Of a DNA stretch of 64,000 nucleotides, positions 55,122 through 63,917 are shown piece after piece (position 1 is the stretch's first letter; each line of letters starts with the position of its first letter). Below the pieces are notes generated by a model, which did no database searches, had not been told where the DNA came from, and saw only the letters and a list, made by a program, of their open reading frames with translations. Origin of the DNA: Clostridium tetanomorphum (GTDB taxonomy: Bacteria; Bacillota; Clostridia; Clostridiales; Clostridiaceae); contig NZ_JAGGKA010000002.1 of the NCBI RefSeq assembly GCF_017873215.1, forward strand, positions 247,841-311,840. Direction: 5' to 3'. Position numbers and translations under genes: made by a program.

Positions 55122-56234
55122 ATGAATAAAAAGAATTTAAGAGGCACAATATTGCTAGTTATTATAATAGCTACAATATGTATAAATTTTGTAGGATGTA
55201 AAAAACAAGATCCTAGCAAAGGTTTATTTGTAACTAAATGGGAAAATTATTATGAAGGAGATAACATAAAATTTTACTATGAAGATTCTAAGAATGCTAA
55301 GTTACAGGAGTTAAAAAATAAATATAATCTTCAGGATATTATTAAGGATAGTAAAGATGATTTTGAAAAAGCTTTAAATCTTATGACATGGTTACACGAT
55401 AAGATAGAATATAATAAAGGAAGTATAAGCACTAAGGAAGATGCATTAAGTATATTAAAAGAGGCAGAAAATAATGCTATGTCAGATAAAGATTTTGCTA
55501 TTGTATATAGTCAATGTGCTTCAGCGTTAGGTATATACTCTAGGAGAGGAGAATTTAGAATAAAAAATAGTCAGCAGGATGGAAAAGATTCTTATTATAA
55601 AGCATGTGAAATATGGAGTGATAAATATAATAAGTGGATTTTACTAGATATAGTAAATAATTGCTACATGGAATCAAAGGGTAATCCTCTAAGTGCTGTA
55701 GAAGTTTTAAATTCAGGATTTCAAAATATAAATATAAAAGGAGTAAAAGATGTACAAAAATATATAAAGAAAATAAGTCCATATATGTATTCATACTCTA
55801 TAGAAATAGATAATAATATATATGGAATACCAAAGAGCAATTCATTTATTACTTATAGCAAAAAAGAAAATTTACCTGAAATTAGAATAGAAGGAAGTTT
55901 AATAAGGCCAACTATATTTGTGAAAGATGTCAATCTGTTTAATAAAAATCCAAGAGTAGAGTATAAAAATGATAATAGCGATAAAATACCAACTTTAATT
56001 TTTTCTAAGAAAACAAACGATAAAAAACCTAGTGAAGAAGATATAGTTTTAAATGGAGCTGCCTTTAAAAATAGTGGTATGGTAGAAAGTTATTTTGTAA
56101 GTATTGATGGTAAGCCATGGATAAAAGTAAATAAATATTTTACATTTACATTAAATGAAGGAGAAAATAATATTAAGCTTTCTGAAGATCAAGAAAAAGT
56201 CATACGAGAGGTTACTATACAATATAATAAGTAA
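55122..56234 (+). CDS. Lipoprotein with degenerate transglutaminase-like domain
   Basis: 370 residues. Signal peptide with lipobox FVGC (Cys26), so anchored on the outer face of the membrane. Residues about 80-180 look like a transglutaminase core: ALNLMTWLHDKIEYN, YSQCASALGIYSRRGE (Cys in place), and KACEIWSDKYNKWILLDIV, where the Asp is kept but the expected His of the HxxxEVW pattern is replaced (Tyr or Lys by my alignment). The 170-residue tail is beta-rich. It is probably a non-catalytic or altered relative. GGGGG precedes the ATG. Confidence 0.72.
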   Translation: MNKKNLRGTILLVIIIATICINFVGCKKQDPSKGLFVTKWENYYEGDNIKFYYEDSKNAKLQELKNKYNLQDIIKDSKDDFEKALNLMTWLHDKIEYNKGSISTKEDALSILKEAENNAMSDKDFAIVYSQCASALGIYSRRGEFRIKNSQQDGKDSYYKACEIWSDKYNKWILLDIVNNCYMESKGNPLSAVEVLNSGFQNINIKGVKDVQKYIKKISPYMYSYSIEIDNNIYGIPKSNSFITYSKKENLPEIRIEGSLIRPTIFVKDVNLFNKNPRVEYKNDNSDKIPTLIFSKKTNDKKPSEEDIVLNGAAFKNSGMVESYFVSIDGKPWIKVNKYFTFTLNEGENNIKLSEDQEKVIREVTIQYNK

Positions 56235-56386
56235 AATTCATTGATTTATAAAGTTATAGTTGTATAAAACAGAAAAAATAGTATAATTAATAAAGAGTTA
56301 ATAGTATAAAATCATAGATATAGTATAAATGATATAAGTTATTAAATTTAGAAAAAGAAAAGCTAAAAGAGAGCGAGTGTGATTTC

Positions 56387-57199
56387 ATGTTACTTATAAT
56401 TAAATCTATTGTAATTGCTATAATAGAGGGATTGACAGAGTTCGTACCAGTATCTTCAACAGGACATATGATTCTCGTGGGACATTTAATAGAATTTAAA
56501 GGAGATTTTGCTAATCTTTTTGAAATAGTAATTCAACTTGGAGCAATACTTGCAGTAGTTGTTCTTTATTGGGACAAGTTATATAGAAGCGTGAAAGATA
56601 TTTTTGTGCCAGGTAGAAGAGGATTAAAGTTCTGGATAAACATAGTTGTAGCAGCTTTTCCAGCAGCTTTATTAGGTTTCTTACTTGATGATTTTATTGA
56701 TGCTAAATTATTTAATCCTATAACTGTAGCAGCAGCTTTGCTGGTAGGCGGTATTTTAATGATTGTTATTGAAAATAAGTATAGAAGAGGAAATAAAATT
56801 AAGTCTATGGACAACATAAGGTTAAGGCAATCTTTTCTTGTAGGATTATTTCAATGTTTAGCATTATGGCCAGGTATGTCTAGGTCTGCATCTACAATTA
56901 TGGGTGGATGGATAGCTGGTTTTTCAAATGTAATAGCAGCAGAGTTTTCATTTTTTTTAGCAATACCTATGATGGTTGGAGCGTCAGGATTAAAATTAAT
57001 TAAAAGTAATATTATTATGACTAATGTTGAGATTATAGCACTTGTAATAGGTTTTGTAGTGGCATTTATTGTATCATTAATTGTTATTGAGAAATTTATA
57101 AAGTTCCTTCAAAAAAAGCCTATGAGAATATTTGCTGTATATAGAATAATAGTAGGAGCTGTATTATTGATTATGGCTGCTTTTGGAAAAATATCATAA
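56387..57199 (+). CDS. uppP: Undecaprenyl-diphosphatase
   Basis: 270 residues, about eight membrane segments, the usual BacA/UppP length. The two active-site blocks are intact: EGLTEFVPVSSTGHMILVG near the start and PGMSRSASTIMGGWIAG in the middle. It recycles undecaprenyl pyrophosphate to the carrier phosphate used by peptidoglycan, teichoic acid and the polysaccharide locus at 1-8450, and can give bacitracin resistance. The ribosome site (GAGCGAG) is weak, the ATG is the only sensible start. Confidence 0.95.
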   Translation: MLLIIKSIVIAIIEGLTEFVPVSSTGHMILVGHLIEFKGDFANLFEIVIQLGAILAVVVLYWDKLYRSVKDIFVPGRRGLKFWINIVVAAFPAALLGFLLDDFIDAKLFNPITVAAALLVGGILMIVIENKYRRGNKIKSMDNIRLRQSFLVGLFQCLALWPGMSRSASTIMGGWIAGFSNVIAAEFSFFLAIPMMVGASGLKLIKSNIIMTNVEIIALVIGFVVAFIVSLIVIEKFIKFLQKKPMRIFAVYRIIVGAVLLIMAAFGKIS

Positions 57200-57202
57200 T
57201 AA

Positions 57203-57250
57203 ATTAAGGCATAAGATGAAGATTATCAATTCATTTTATGCCTTTTGATT
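57203..57250. terminator. Bidirectional terminator, uppP/hypothetical convergence
   Basis: AAGGCATAAGATGA pairs with TTCATTTTATGCCTT with one bulge, then TTTGATTTT. The opposite strand gene stops just after it. Confidence 0.7.
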
Positions 57251-57640
57251 TTATACTAAACTGTAAAGCTCTTCAACATATTCATTTCTTGGTTCTATAA
57301 TATCTAAAACTTTCATTGAAACATTTTTTACTTCAAAGTTTTTTCCTTTTATACCTTGGCATAAAGCATTAATAATTTCATTGCTAGAGGATACTGTTAA
57401 TTTTACTACTGATATGGAAGAAAAGCTTTGGTAGGGGCTATCAAAGTAATCCTGGTATAGTTCTGAAAAGTCAAATGGACGTTTTGAACTATTATAATCT
57501 TTAGTATAGTTATCTATAATAGGAGAAAGTCTACAATCTCCAGCCTTTATGCAATTACATATAAAGGCTTCTAGATAAGTCATATAATTACTAGGTAAGT
57601 TTTCTGAAGATTCCTTTTTGAAAATGATTACTTTCTTCAT
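57251..57640 (-). CDS. Hypothetical protein
   Basis: 129 residues from the ATG at 57640, 7 bases after GGGTGGG; a GTG at 57652 is also in frame. Soluble. It begins KKVIIFKKESSENLPSN, has a CNCIKAGDC segment with three cysteines (about 27-35), and a strand-rich second half (SSISVVKLTVSSSNEIINAL). I do not recognise the family. No neighbour suggests its role. Confidence 0.55.
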   Translation of the reverse strand: MKKVIIFKKESSENLPSNYMTYLEAFICNCIKAGDCRLSPIIDNYTKDYNSSKRPFDFSELYQDYFDSPYQSFSSISVVKLTVSSSNEIINALCQGIKGKNFEVKNVSMKVLDIIEPRNEYVEELYSLV

Positions 57641-57831
57641 AAAATATCCCACCCTTTTTAATATAATTATACATTGTATATAGGAAGATGTAAATTAACA
57701 AAAGTGAAATTTATTGAAAAGTTTGAAAATTAATTCTGTATTTAGAAAAAGAATATTTTTACTATCATTTTGGGATAATAAAAATAAATGTGATAGATAA
57801 AAATTTCTTATAAAGGAAAAGGTGAATAAGT

Positions 57832-58281
57832 ATGAATTATTGTATGGATATAAAAAATTTAATTAATAGTAAAAAGTGGGTAAGAAATGATATGGGATTA
57901 GGAAAAGTACAATTTTTAAAGCTTATATTAGTAAAAGAAAAACTTATGCTTCTATTAATATCAAATGAAATTAAAGGACCACTTTATGCTAAAGTAGAAA
58001 ATATAGGAGTAATAAATGAACAGATAACTATTTTTTACGATGGAGAATATTGTGAGCTTTTAAAAGAGAAGGAATATGAAAGCTTTAAAGAAAATGTAAC
58101 TGAGGAAGAATGGAGAGTATTATTTCATTCAGATGTAACTAAAGATTTATATGAATTAGGTTTAGTAGAAGAGGAAAAGGGATTTACAGCACAAATACAC
58201 GAGAATATAGACACATTTATGGAAACTAATGTAGATATTAAAGCTTCAGATGATATATGCAAACAGTATGGATTAAAATAA
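57832..58281 (+). CDS. Hypothetical protein
   Basis: 149 residues, acidic and soluble. AAAGGTGA lies 8 bases before the ATG. The first half is beta-rich (KVQFLKLILVKEKLMLLLIS, KVENIGVINEQITIFYDGEY), the second helical with many Glu (EKEYESFKENVTEEEWRVLF). I do not recognise the family. It is a single gene ended by a hairpin shared with the tRNA gene on the other strand. Confidence 0.6.
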   Translation: MNYCMDIKNLINSKKWVRNDMGLGKVQFLKLILVKEKLMLLLISNEIKGPLYAKVENIGVINEQITIFYDGEYCELLKEKEYESFKENVTEEEWRVLFHSDVTKDLYELGLVEEEKGFTAQIHENIDTFMETNVDIKASDDICKQYGLK

Positions 58282-58308
58282 AAAAAGAGAAGTTTAAAAA
58301 CTTCTCTT
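58279..58308. terminator. Bidirectional terminator, hypothetical / tRNA-Leu
   Basis: AAAGAGAAGTTT pairs with AACTTCTCTTT around AAA, with an A-run before and T-rich end, directly next to the CCA end of the tRNA gene. Confidence 0.8.
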
Positions 58309-58397
58309 TGGTGCCGAAGACCGGAATCGAACCGGTACGGTGTTTTAGCACCGCAGGATTTTAAGTCCTGTGCGTCTGCCAGTTCCGCCACTTCGGC
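58309..58397 (-). tRNA. tRNA-Leu (anticodon UAA)
   Basis: The minus strand reads GCCGAAGTGGCGGAACTGGC at the 5' end and ends CTTCGGCACCA, with the CCA encoded. The acceptor stem GCCGAAG/CTTCGGC is perfect. The anticodon stem-loop GGACT-TAAAA-TCC gives UAA, read on UUA, by far the commonest Leu codon in this A+T-rich DNA. A long variable arm (CGGTGCTAAAACACCG) marks it as class II, as expected for Leu. The T-loop has GGTTCGATTCC. Confidence 0.96.
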
Positions 58398-58601
58398 ATA
58401 ATGTATTATTTTACAATACGTTTAATGGACAAGATTTATTATAATTGTACTTTTAAAATAAGTCAATAGTATTTATAAAAAAAGTTTGAAAATTAATTTA
58501 AACAGTATAAGTTTTACTTTTTGTAGAAAAATGAGGGAAAATATGTTATAATTCTATAAAATAATCAGAAAATTTGGATTAATTTTATAGAGGTGTTAAT
58601 T

Positions 58602-59849
58602 ATGAAAATTTGTGAAAAAGAACTTTGGAAAATAATAGATCAGAGTCCCCGAGGGATATTGATAGCAGATAAAAATTTAAAGATAAGATATATAAATGAA
58701 CAGTATTCAAAGATAACAGGATATGAAGCTGAAGACATAATAGATAAAGATGTGAGTTTTTTACAATATGGACAAGAGTATTTTTATATGTGGAACAACA
58801 TATACAAAAAGGAAAGAGATAGAATTGAAATATTTCACAAAAAAGAAAATGGAGAAAATATATATAGCCTTTGTACAATATCTAATGTAAAGGATGAAAT
58901 GGATAATGTGTTGTTTTATTTGGAAGCTCAAGAGGATATAACTTCTATAAAGAATATAGAAATTGAACTTAAAGAAAAAAATGATCAACTCAAAAAAGCT
59001 TTGGAAGAAGCAGAAAATATGCAGTTTCAAATGATAAATCAAGATAAAATGGCAAGTATAGGATATTTAGCTGCAGGAGTAGCTCATGAAATAAATAATC
59101 CGTTGGGATTTATTTCTAGCAATTTTGAATCTTTAACTAAATATATAAAAACACTAAAAGAAATAATGGATAAAGAGCATGAATTACAATTATTGATAAT
59201 GGGAAATCAATGTGAAAAGGCTATGGAGAAGGCAAAAAATATAGAAGAAATAAAAAAGGATAAGAATTTAGATTTTATATATGAAGATTTAAATATTCTT
59301 ATGGAAGAGTCCAATGAAGGAGTGGAAAGAATAAGGGAGATAGTAAAAAGCTTAAGGGTTTTCTCTCACGAGGCAGCGGATAATAAGTTTGAAAACTATG
59401 ATTTAAATGATGGAATAAAAGAAACACTTGTAATAGCTAAAAATGAAATAAAATACTATGCCAAAGTCAATTTAAACCTACAGGATATACCTTTAATAGA
59501 AGCTGTTTCAGGTCATATAAATCAAGTTATATTAAATATAATAGTTAATGCTGTGTATGCCATAAAAGAAAAAGAAATGAAAAGTATTGGCAATATAGAT
59601 ATAAGTACTTATAGTGATGGCAATTTTGTTTGTTGTGAAATAAAAGATGATGGTATAGGAATGAAAGAAGAAACATTATCAAAGATATTTGAAGCATTCT
59701 TTACTACAAAGCCAGCTGGAAAAGGGACAGGCTTAGGTTTATCTATATCTTATGATATTATAAAAAACAAACATAAAGGTGATATAGAAGTTGAGAGTGT
59801 ATATGGGGAAGGTACAAAATTTATAATAAAACTACCAATAACTCAGTGA
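58602..59849 (+). CDS. PAS-domain histidine kinase (soluble)
   Basis: 415 residues from ATG 58602, 6 bases after AGAGGTG. PAS domain at about 8-115 (RGILIADKNLKIRYINEQYS), coiled coil 117-145, then DHp with phospho-acceptor His162 in AAGVAHEINNPLG (NtrB-like HEINNPL type). A roughly 65-residue insert between the two DHp helices (about 185-235) contains Lys/Glu-rich helices. HATPase domain has the N-box INQVILNIIVNAVYAI, G1 DDGIGM, F-box FEAFFTTK and G2 GTGLGLSIS. No membrane segment, so it senses a cytoplasmic signal. First of a four-gene operon. Confidence 0.92.
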   Translation: MKICEKELWKIIDQSPRGILIADKNLKIRYINEQYSKITGYEAEDIIDKDVSFLQYGQEYFYMWNNIYKKERDRIEIFHKKENGENIYSLCTISNVKDEMDNVLFYLEAQEDITSIKNIEIELKEKNDQLKKALEEAENMQFQMINQDKMASIGYLAAGVAHEINNPLGFISSNFESLTKYIKTLKEIMDKEHELQLLIMGNQCEKAMEKAKNIEEIKKDKNLDFIYEDLNILMEESNEGVERIREIVKSLRVFSHEAADNKFENYDLNDGIKETLVIAKNEIKYYAKVNLNLQDIPLIEAVSGHINQVILNIIVNAVYAIKEKEMKSIGNIDISTYSDGNFVCCEIKDDGIGMKEETLSKIFEAFFTTKPAGKGTGLGLSISYDIIKNKHKGDIEVESVYGEGTKFIIKLPITQ

Positions 59850-59873
59850 GTTTAGGGGAGAAGGGGTTTAATT

Positions 59874-61181
59874 ATGAATCTTTTAGTTGTAGATGATTCA
59901 AAGTTTAATTTAATGTATGCTGAAGAGGTTATTAAAAAGAATGGTATTATATGCAATATAATTAAGGCTGGATCTGGAGAAGAAGCTTTAAATATAATAT
60001 TAAATAATAATATAGATATAGTGCTTTTAGATATAATTATGCCTAAGATTACAGGGTTAGAGGTATTAAAGAAGATAAGAGAAAATGGTAAATATAGAGA
60101 AATGATAATTATTATGTTTACATCAATTACGGATAAAGAATATCTAAAAAACAGCTTTGATATCGGAGCTAATGATTATATAAATAAGCCTATCAATGAA
60201 ATAGAGTTTATATCAAGAATTAAAAATGCTATGAAATTAAGGCAACATCAAAAGGATCTTTATGATCTTATGTATGTTTTAAAAGAAAAGAATGAAAATC
60301 TTAAAAAAACTACCTTAGCTCTTAAGAGAACACAATCTCAACTTGTGAGAAGTGAAAAGCTTTCTGCAATTGGTCAATTTTCGGCAGGTATAGCCCATGA
60401 AATAAATAATCCATTAGGATATGTTTTAAGTAATAATGATACATTAGAGAAATATTGTAATTGCTATAAGGATTTAATTCATAAGTATAAGGAGACAGTA
60501 GATTATATTTATGAAAAGTATAAGGATAAGTGGGTTAAAGAGAAAATAGATGAGGCAAAGAATTTTGAAGAAAGTATAGCATTTGATTTTATAAATGAAG
60601 ATACTTATCAACTTATAGATGATTCAAGAGATGGAATAAAAAGAATAAGTAAGATAATACAAAGCTTGCTTAATTTTGCTCAAAGAGATACCAAAGATAG
60701 AATGAAATATAATGATTTAAATCAAATAGTTATTGGAATAATTAGTCCTATAGAAAAGGAATTTAAAGATATAGTAAATATAGAATTAAATTTAAATAAT
60801 CTCCCTAAGATAAAATGTGATGAAGTGCAAATAACTGAGGCTATATATAATATAATAATTAATGCTGTACAAGCTATACAGAAGTATAGAAAAGAAAGTG
60901 TTGGAAATATAAAAATATCAACATATAGTAAAGAAAATTTTGTTTTATGTGATGTATGGAATGATGGACCAAAAATAAAAGAAGAAATAATAAATAAAAT
61001 TTTTGATCCATTTTTCACAACAAAAAATATAGGAGAAGGGATGGGGCTTGGACTGAATATATGTTATGACATTATAGTAAATAAACATAATGGAGAAATA
61101 TATGTAGAAAGTAATGAAAAGACAGGAACGAAATTCACTATAATGCTTCCTTTAGATTTAGAAAAGGGGGATGAATCATGA
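59874..61181 (+). CDS. Receiver-histidine kinase hybrid (N-terminal receiver)
   Basis: 435 residues. Receiver at 1-120 with Asp7/8, phospho-acceptor Asp53 (LLDIIMPKITG) and Lys105 (NKPI). A coiled coil leads to DHp with His175 in SAGIAHEINNPLG, then the same kind of insert between DHp helices as in the preceding kinase, and a HATPase domain (ITEAIYNIIINAVQAI, FDPFFTTK, GMGLGLNIC). The G1 box reads WNDGPKI instead of DDGIGM, a change that may lower activity. The stop overlaps the next start as ATGA. It could relay signals from the first kinase. Confidence 0.9.
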   Translation: MNLLVVDDSKFNLMYAEEVIKKNGIICNIIKAGSGEEALNIILNNNIDIVLLDIIMPKITGLEVLKKIRENGKYREMIIIMFTSITDKEYLKNSFDIGANDYINKPINEIEFISRIKNAMKLRQHQKDLYDLMYVLKEKNENLKKTTLALKRTQSQLVRSEKLSAIGQFSAGIAHEINNPLGYVLSNNDTLEKYCNCYKDLIHKYKETVDYIYEKYKDKWVKEKIDEAKNFEESIAFDFINEDTYQLIDDSRDGIKRISKIIQSLLNFAQRDTKDRMKYNDLNQIVIGIISPIEKEFKDIVNIELNLNNLPKIKCDEVQITEAIYNIIINAVQAIQKYRKESVGNIKISTYSKENFVLCDVWNDGPKIKEEIINKIFDPFFTTKNIGEGMGLGLNICYDIIVNKHNGEIYVESNEKTGTKFTIMLPLDLEKGDES

Positions 61182-62374
61182 AAAAAAGCATTCTTTTTGT
61201 GGACGATGAAAAACAAATATTAAATTCATTAAGAAGAGTTTTTATGGGGAGTAACTATACAACATATTTTGTTTTAAGTGGAGAAGAAGCCTTAAATATA
61301 TTAAGTAAGAATCATATAGATTTAATAATTACAGATATGAGAATGCCTAATATGGATGGAGCAGAACTTTTATCTATAGTAAAAAAAGATTATCCTAATG
61401 TAGTTAGGATGATATTAAGTGGATATTCTGAGGAAGCTCAGACTTTAAAGGTGTTTGAGAGTAATTTAGTAACATCATATATATTAAAGCCATGGAATAA
61501 TAAAGAACTTATGGAAACTGTAGATAAAGTTTTTAAAAGTGAATACATAAATATAAGTGATGAGTTAATTCAAATGTTAAATGATATAGAAAAACTACCA
61601 TATTCTATAAAAATATATAAAGAATTATGTGCAATGATAGAAAAAGAAAACGATATAGATGATATATCAAAAATTATAGAAAAAGATCCTGTAATAACAT
61701 TTAAAATATTAACCATAGTAAATTCTTCTTTTTATGGACTTAAAACAGGATCGATAAGGCAAGCCCTATCTTATCTTGGATTGAATAATATTAAAAACTT
61801 AATTTTTATATGTTATTTTATTGATCTAGAGAAATCACAATATTCCGATGAACTTAATATTTTATGGAATCATCTTTCTATGACAAATAATATTATTGTA
61901 AAAATGTATAAAGAAATTCTTAAAGAAAAATTTCCAGAGGAACTTTCAACTGCTGGAATACTACATGATATAGGAAGAATAATATTATTATCTTGTTATG
62001 AAAATAAAAATATCTCATTAAATGAATTTGAAAATATAATTAATATGTCTGTAGAAGAAGAAAAACTAATATTTAAAAATTCTCATGATGAGATAGGAGC
62101 TTATATTTTATCTAGACTTAAAATGCCCTCTTATATAATAGAAGCTGTATTATATCATCATAATCCTTTAGATAGTAAAGTTAATAATAAAAGATTTCTA
62201 TGTGTTCTTCATATAGCAGATTTCTGTTCTTGGAATATAATGTTTCATAAAAGTAAATATAAGCTGCAAAAAGATGTAATGGATTATTTGAATATAACAG
62301 AACAGCAAATATATGAGTTCATGAAAGAATATAAAAATTCTAATGAGAAAGGTGGTGAAGATGTATATCTTTAA
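61178..62374 (+). CDS. Response regulator with HDOD output domain
   Basis: 398 residues. Receiver at 1-122 with Asp9/10, Asp53 (ITDMRMPNMDG) and LKPW, the RpfG-like receiver subtype. HDOD domain at about 130-345 (LPYSIKIYKELCAMIE, DPVITFKILTIVNSSFYG, ALSYLGLNNIKNLI) which still keeps an HD pair in ILHDIGRIILL, and YHHNPLD. HDOD proteins mostly act as signalling scaffolds, not enzymes. It is the probable output of the two kinases upstream. Confidence 0.9.
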   Translation: MKKSILFVDDEKQILNSLRRVFMGSNYTTYFVLSGEEALNILSKNHIDLIITDMRMPNMDGAELLSIVKKDYPNVVRMILSGYSEEAQTLKVFESNLVTSYILKPWNNKELMETVDKVFKSEYINISDELIQMLNDIEKLPYSIKIYKELCAMIEKENDIDDISKIIEKDPVITFKILTIVNSSFYGLKTGSIRQALSYLGLNNIKNLIFICYFIDLEKSQYSDELNILWNHLSMTNNIIVKMYKEILKEKFPEELSTAGILHDIGRIILLSCYENKNISLNEFENIINMSVEEEKLIFKNSHDEIGAYILSRLKMPSYIIEAVLYHHNPLDSKVNNKRFLCVLHIADFCSWNIMFHKSKYKLQKDVMDYLNITEQQIYEFMKEYKNSNEKGGEDVYL

Positions 62375-63449
62375 AGATATACATAACCTTATGAATAATA
62401 AAGTGGAGAATATAAGTATTCTTTTTGTAGATGATGAACAAAAGATATTGAGTTCAATACAAAGAGGAATAATAGGAGAAAAGTTTAAAGGTTTTTTTGC
62501 CAACAGTGGAAAACAGGCTTTAGAAATCATGGAGGAAAATGAAATTTCAGTTATAGTTACAGATATGAGAATGCCTGAAATGGACGGGCTTCAATTGTTA
62601 AAAATAGTTAAAGAAAAGTATCCAGATACTATAAGAATGGTTTTATCAGGATATGCCCAATTGACGCAAGTTATTGCTACCATAAATAAAGTAGGAGTTT
62701 TTAAATTTATATTAAAACCATGGAATTTAGAAGATGATTTTATTCCAAACATAAGAGAAGCTATGGAATATTATATACTTAAAAAAGAAAGTGAAAAATT
62801 AAAAGGAATGTTAGAAAAGAAAAATGAACTTTATCATAATCTGGTAATGTCATCAGATAGAACCGTTATGGAAATGAAAAAGGGATTTAATAGTTTCATA
62901 AATATAAATAAATATGCTTTAGATAATGTAAAAAGATTTTTGAATAGTAATAATGATATGTCAAAAGAAATACTTATAAAATATTTGAATATGATAGAAG
63001 ATTTTTATGATAAATACAGTAGCATAGTTTTTGAGTCTAGTACTAGTTTCATGCTTGAAAAACTACTTTCAGATTTTACTATTAATATGAAGGATAAATA
63101 TGAGAATGTCAACATACAGATTTATAATAAAAGCGAGAAAGTATTAAAAGGAAGATATAAATTAGCTAATTTAATTCTTAACATATTAGGGGATATAGTA
63201 GTAAATATATATGAAAGTAATTTATCTATTGTGGTTATGGTAAATGAAAGCTTCGTTTTTAATAAAGAAGTGCAAGTAGAATTGTTTATGACTTTATTAT
63301 CAAAGGAGAAAAAAGATTATAGGGAACTTTTAATATTAACTATGTTTTTAAATGAATTATTAAAGGAGTTTAAGGGGGAATGTTATGTTAAAGAGATGGA
63401 TGAGGGAGTTACTATAGTTATAAAACAAAAATTTATAGAAGTTAATTAA
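62361..63449 (+). CDS. Response regulator with degenerate kinase-like C-terminus
   Basis: 362 residues from ATG 62361, 5 bases after AAAGGTGG; ATG 62343 is also in frame. Receiver at about 18-140 with Asp24/25, Asp68 (VTDMRMPEMDG) and LKPW, close to the receiver of the preceding gene. The rest is helical like a DHp region but without a His acceptor, followed by KLANLILNILGDIVVNIY, which resembles the N-box of a histidine-kinase ATPase without the Asn/Gly boxes. I infer a pseudokinase or scaffold. The 14-base overlap with the previous gene shows tight coupling. Confidence 0.78.
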   Translation: MYIFKDIHNLMNNKVENISILFVDDEQKILSSIQRGIIGEKFKGFFANSGKQALEIMEENEISVIVTDMRMPEMDGLQLLKIVKEKYPDTIRMVLSGYAQLTQVIATINKVGVFKFILKPWNLEDDFIPNIREAMEYYILKKESEKLKGMLEKKNELYHNLVMSSDRTVMEMKKGFNSFININKYALDNVKRFLNSNNDMSKEILIKYLNMIEDFYDKYSSIVFESSTSFMLEKLLSDFTINMKDKYENVNIQIYNKSEKVLKGRYKLANLILNILGDIVVNIYESNLSIVVMVNESFVFNKEVQVELFMTLLSKEKKDYRELLILTMFLNELLKEFKGECYVKEMDEGVTIVIKQKFIEVN

Positions 63450-63543
63450 TTATATTATATTTAAGATATATACTTATCCAGGCGTATCAATATACGGAAA
63501 AAGATAAAAAAAATAATATTATAAAGAAAATAAAAGATAATTT

Positions 63544-63572
63544 AATATAACAGCATAAGATGCTGTTATATT
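63544..63572 (+). terminator. Hairpin after the signalling operon
   Basis: AATATAACAGCA (63544-63555), loop TAAGA, TGCTGTTATATT (63561-63572), a perfect 12-base stem. Only a short A/T tail follows, so it may be less efficient. Confidence 0.55.
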
Positions 63573-63652
63573 AAAGTTATCCTGTGATAAAATAACACAT
63601 GTCGTCAGGGCGTAAGAGCTTTGACAAAAGAAAATAAATAATAACGAAAATG

Positions 63653-63681
63653 TTGACAAGGTATTTTTAGTGTGTTATTAT
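63653..63681 (+). promoter_or_regulatory. rRNA operon promoter
   Basis: TTGACA at 63653-63658, 17-base spacer, TATTAT at 63676-63681, about 236 bases before the 16S start. The exact -35 and the leader length are typical of an rrn promoter. Confidence 0.78.
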
Positions 63682-63917
63682 ATAAAAGCTAATTAAAATA
63701 GTAAGTTGGTCTTTGAAAATTAAACAGAGAATTAAGAAACCAGTCAATTCTTAACAGGAAACTGTTAAAGATAGCGATGAGCTAAAAAATTGCTAGAAAC
63801 GAGCAGTACAAGGAATGTGATTTGCCAGGAGCGGAGTTTAGTGATCTAAATGAGCACCATAGCAAAGAAACATGACGTAGTAATGGGAAGTTTATAACAA
63901 TTTTTGATTAAACTTTT

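Larger units (their letters stand above)
63450..63917 (+). other. rRNA operon upstream and leader region
   Basis: Gene-free stretch. A perfect hairpin at 63544-63572 (AATATAACAGCA / TGCTGTTATATT) may end the signalling operon. The rRNA promoter is at 63653-63681. The transcribed leader holds a boxA-like GGTCTTTGAAAATTAAACAG near 63709-63728 and several short inverted repeats (for example GAATTAAGAAACC with the GGTTTC-like strands downstream), as usual in clostridial rrn leaders. Confidence 0.7.

Noticed and set aside
58125..58391. Minus-strand open frame of 88 codons
   Set aside because: It reads through the tRNA-Leu gene and its flanks; the N-terminal part is the well-known false peptide made by translating a tRNA gene.
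63621..63649. Additional rRNA promoter at TTGACA 63621
   Set aside because: No -10-like hexamer lies 16-18 bases downstream; the TTGACA at 63653 has a proper partner.
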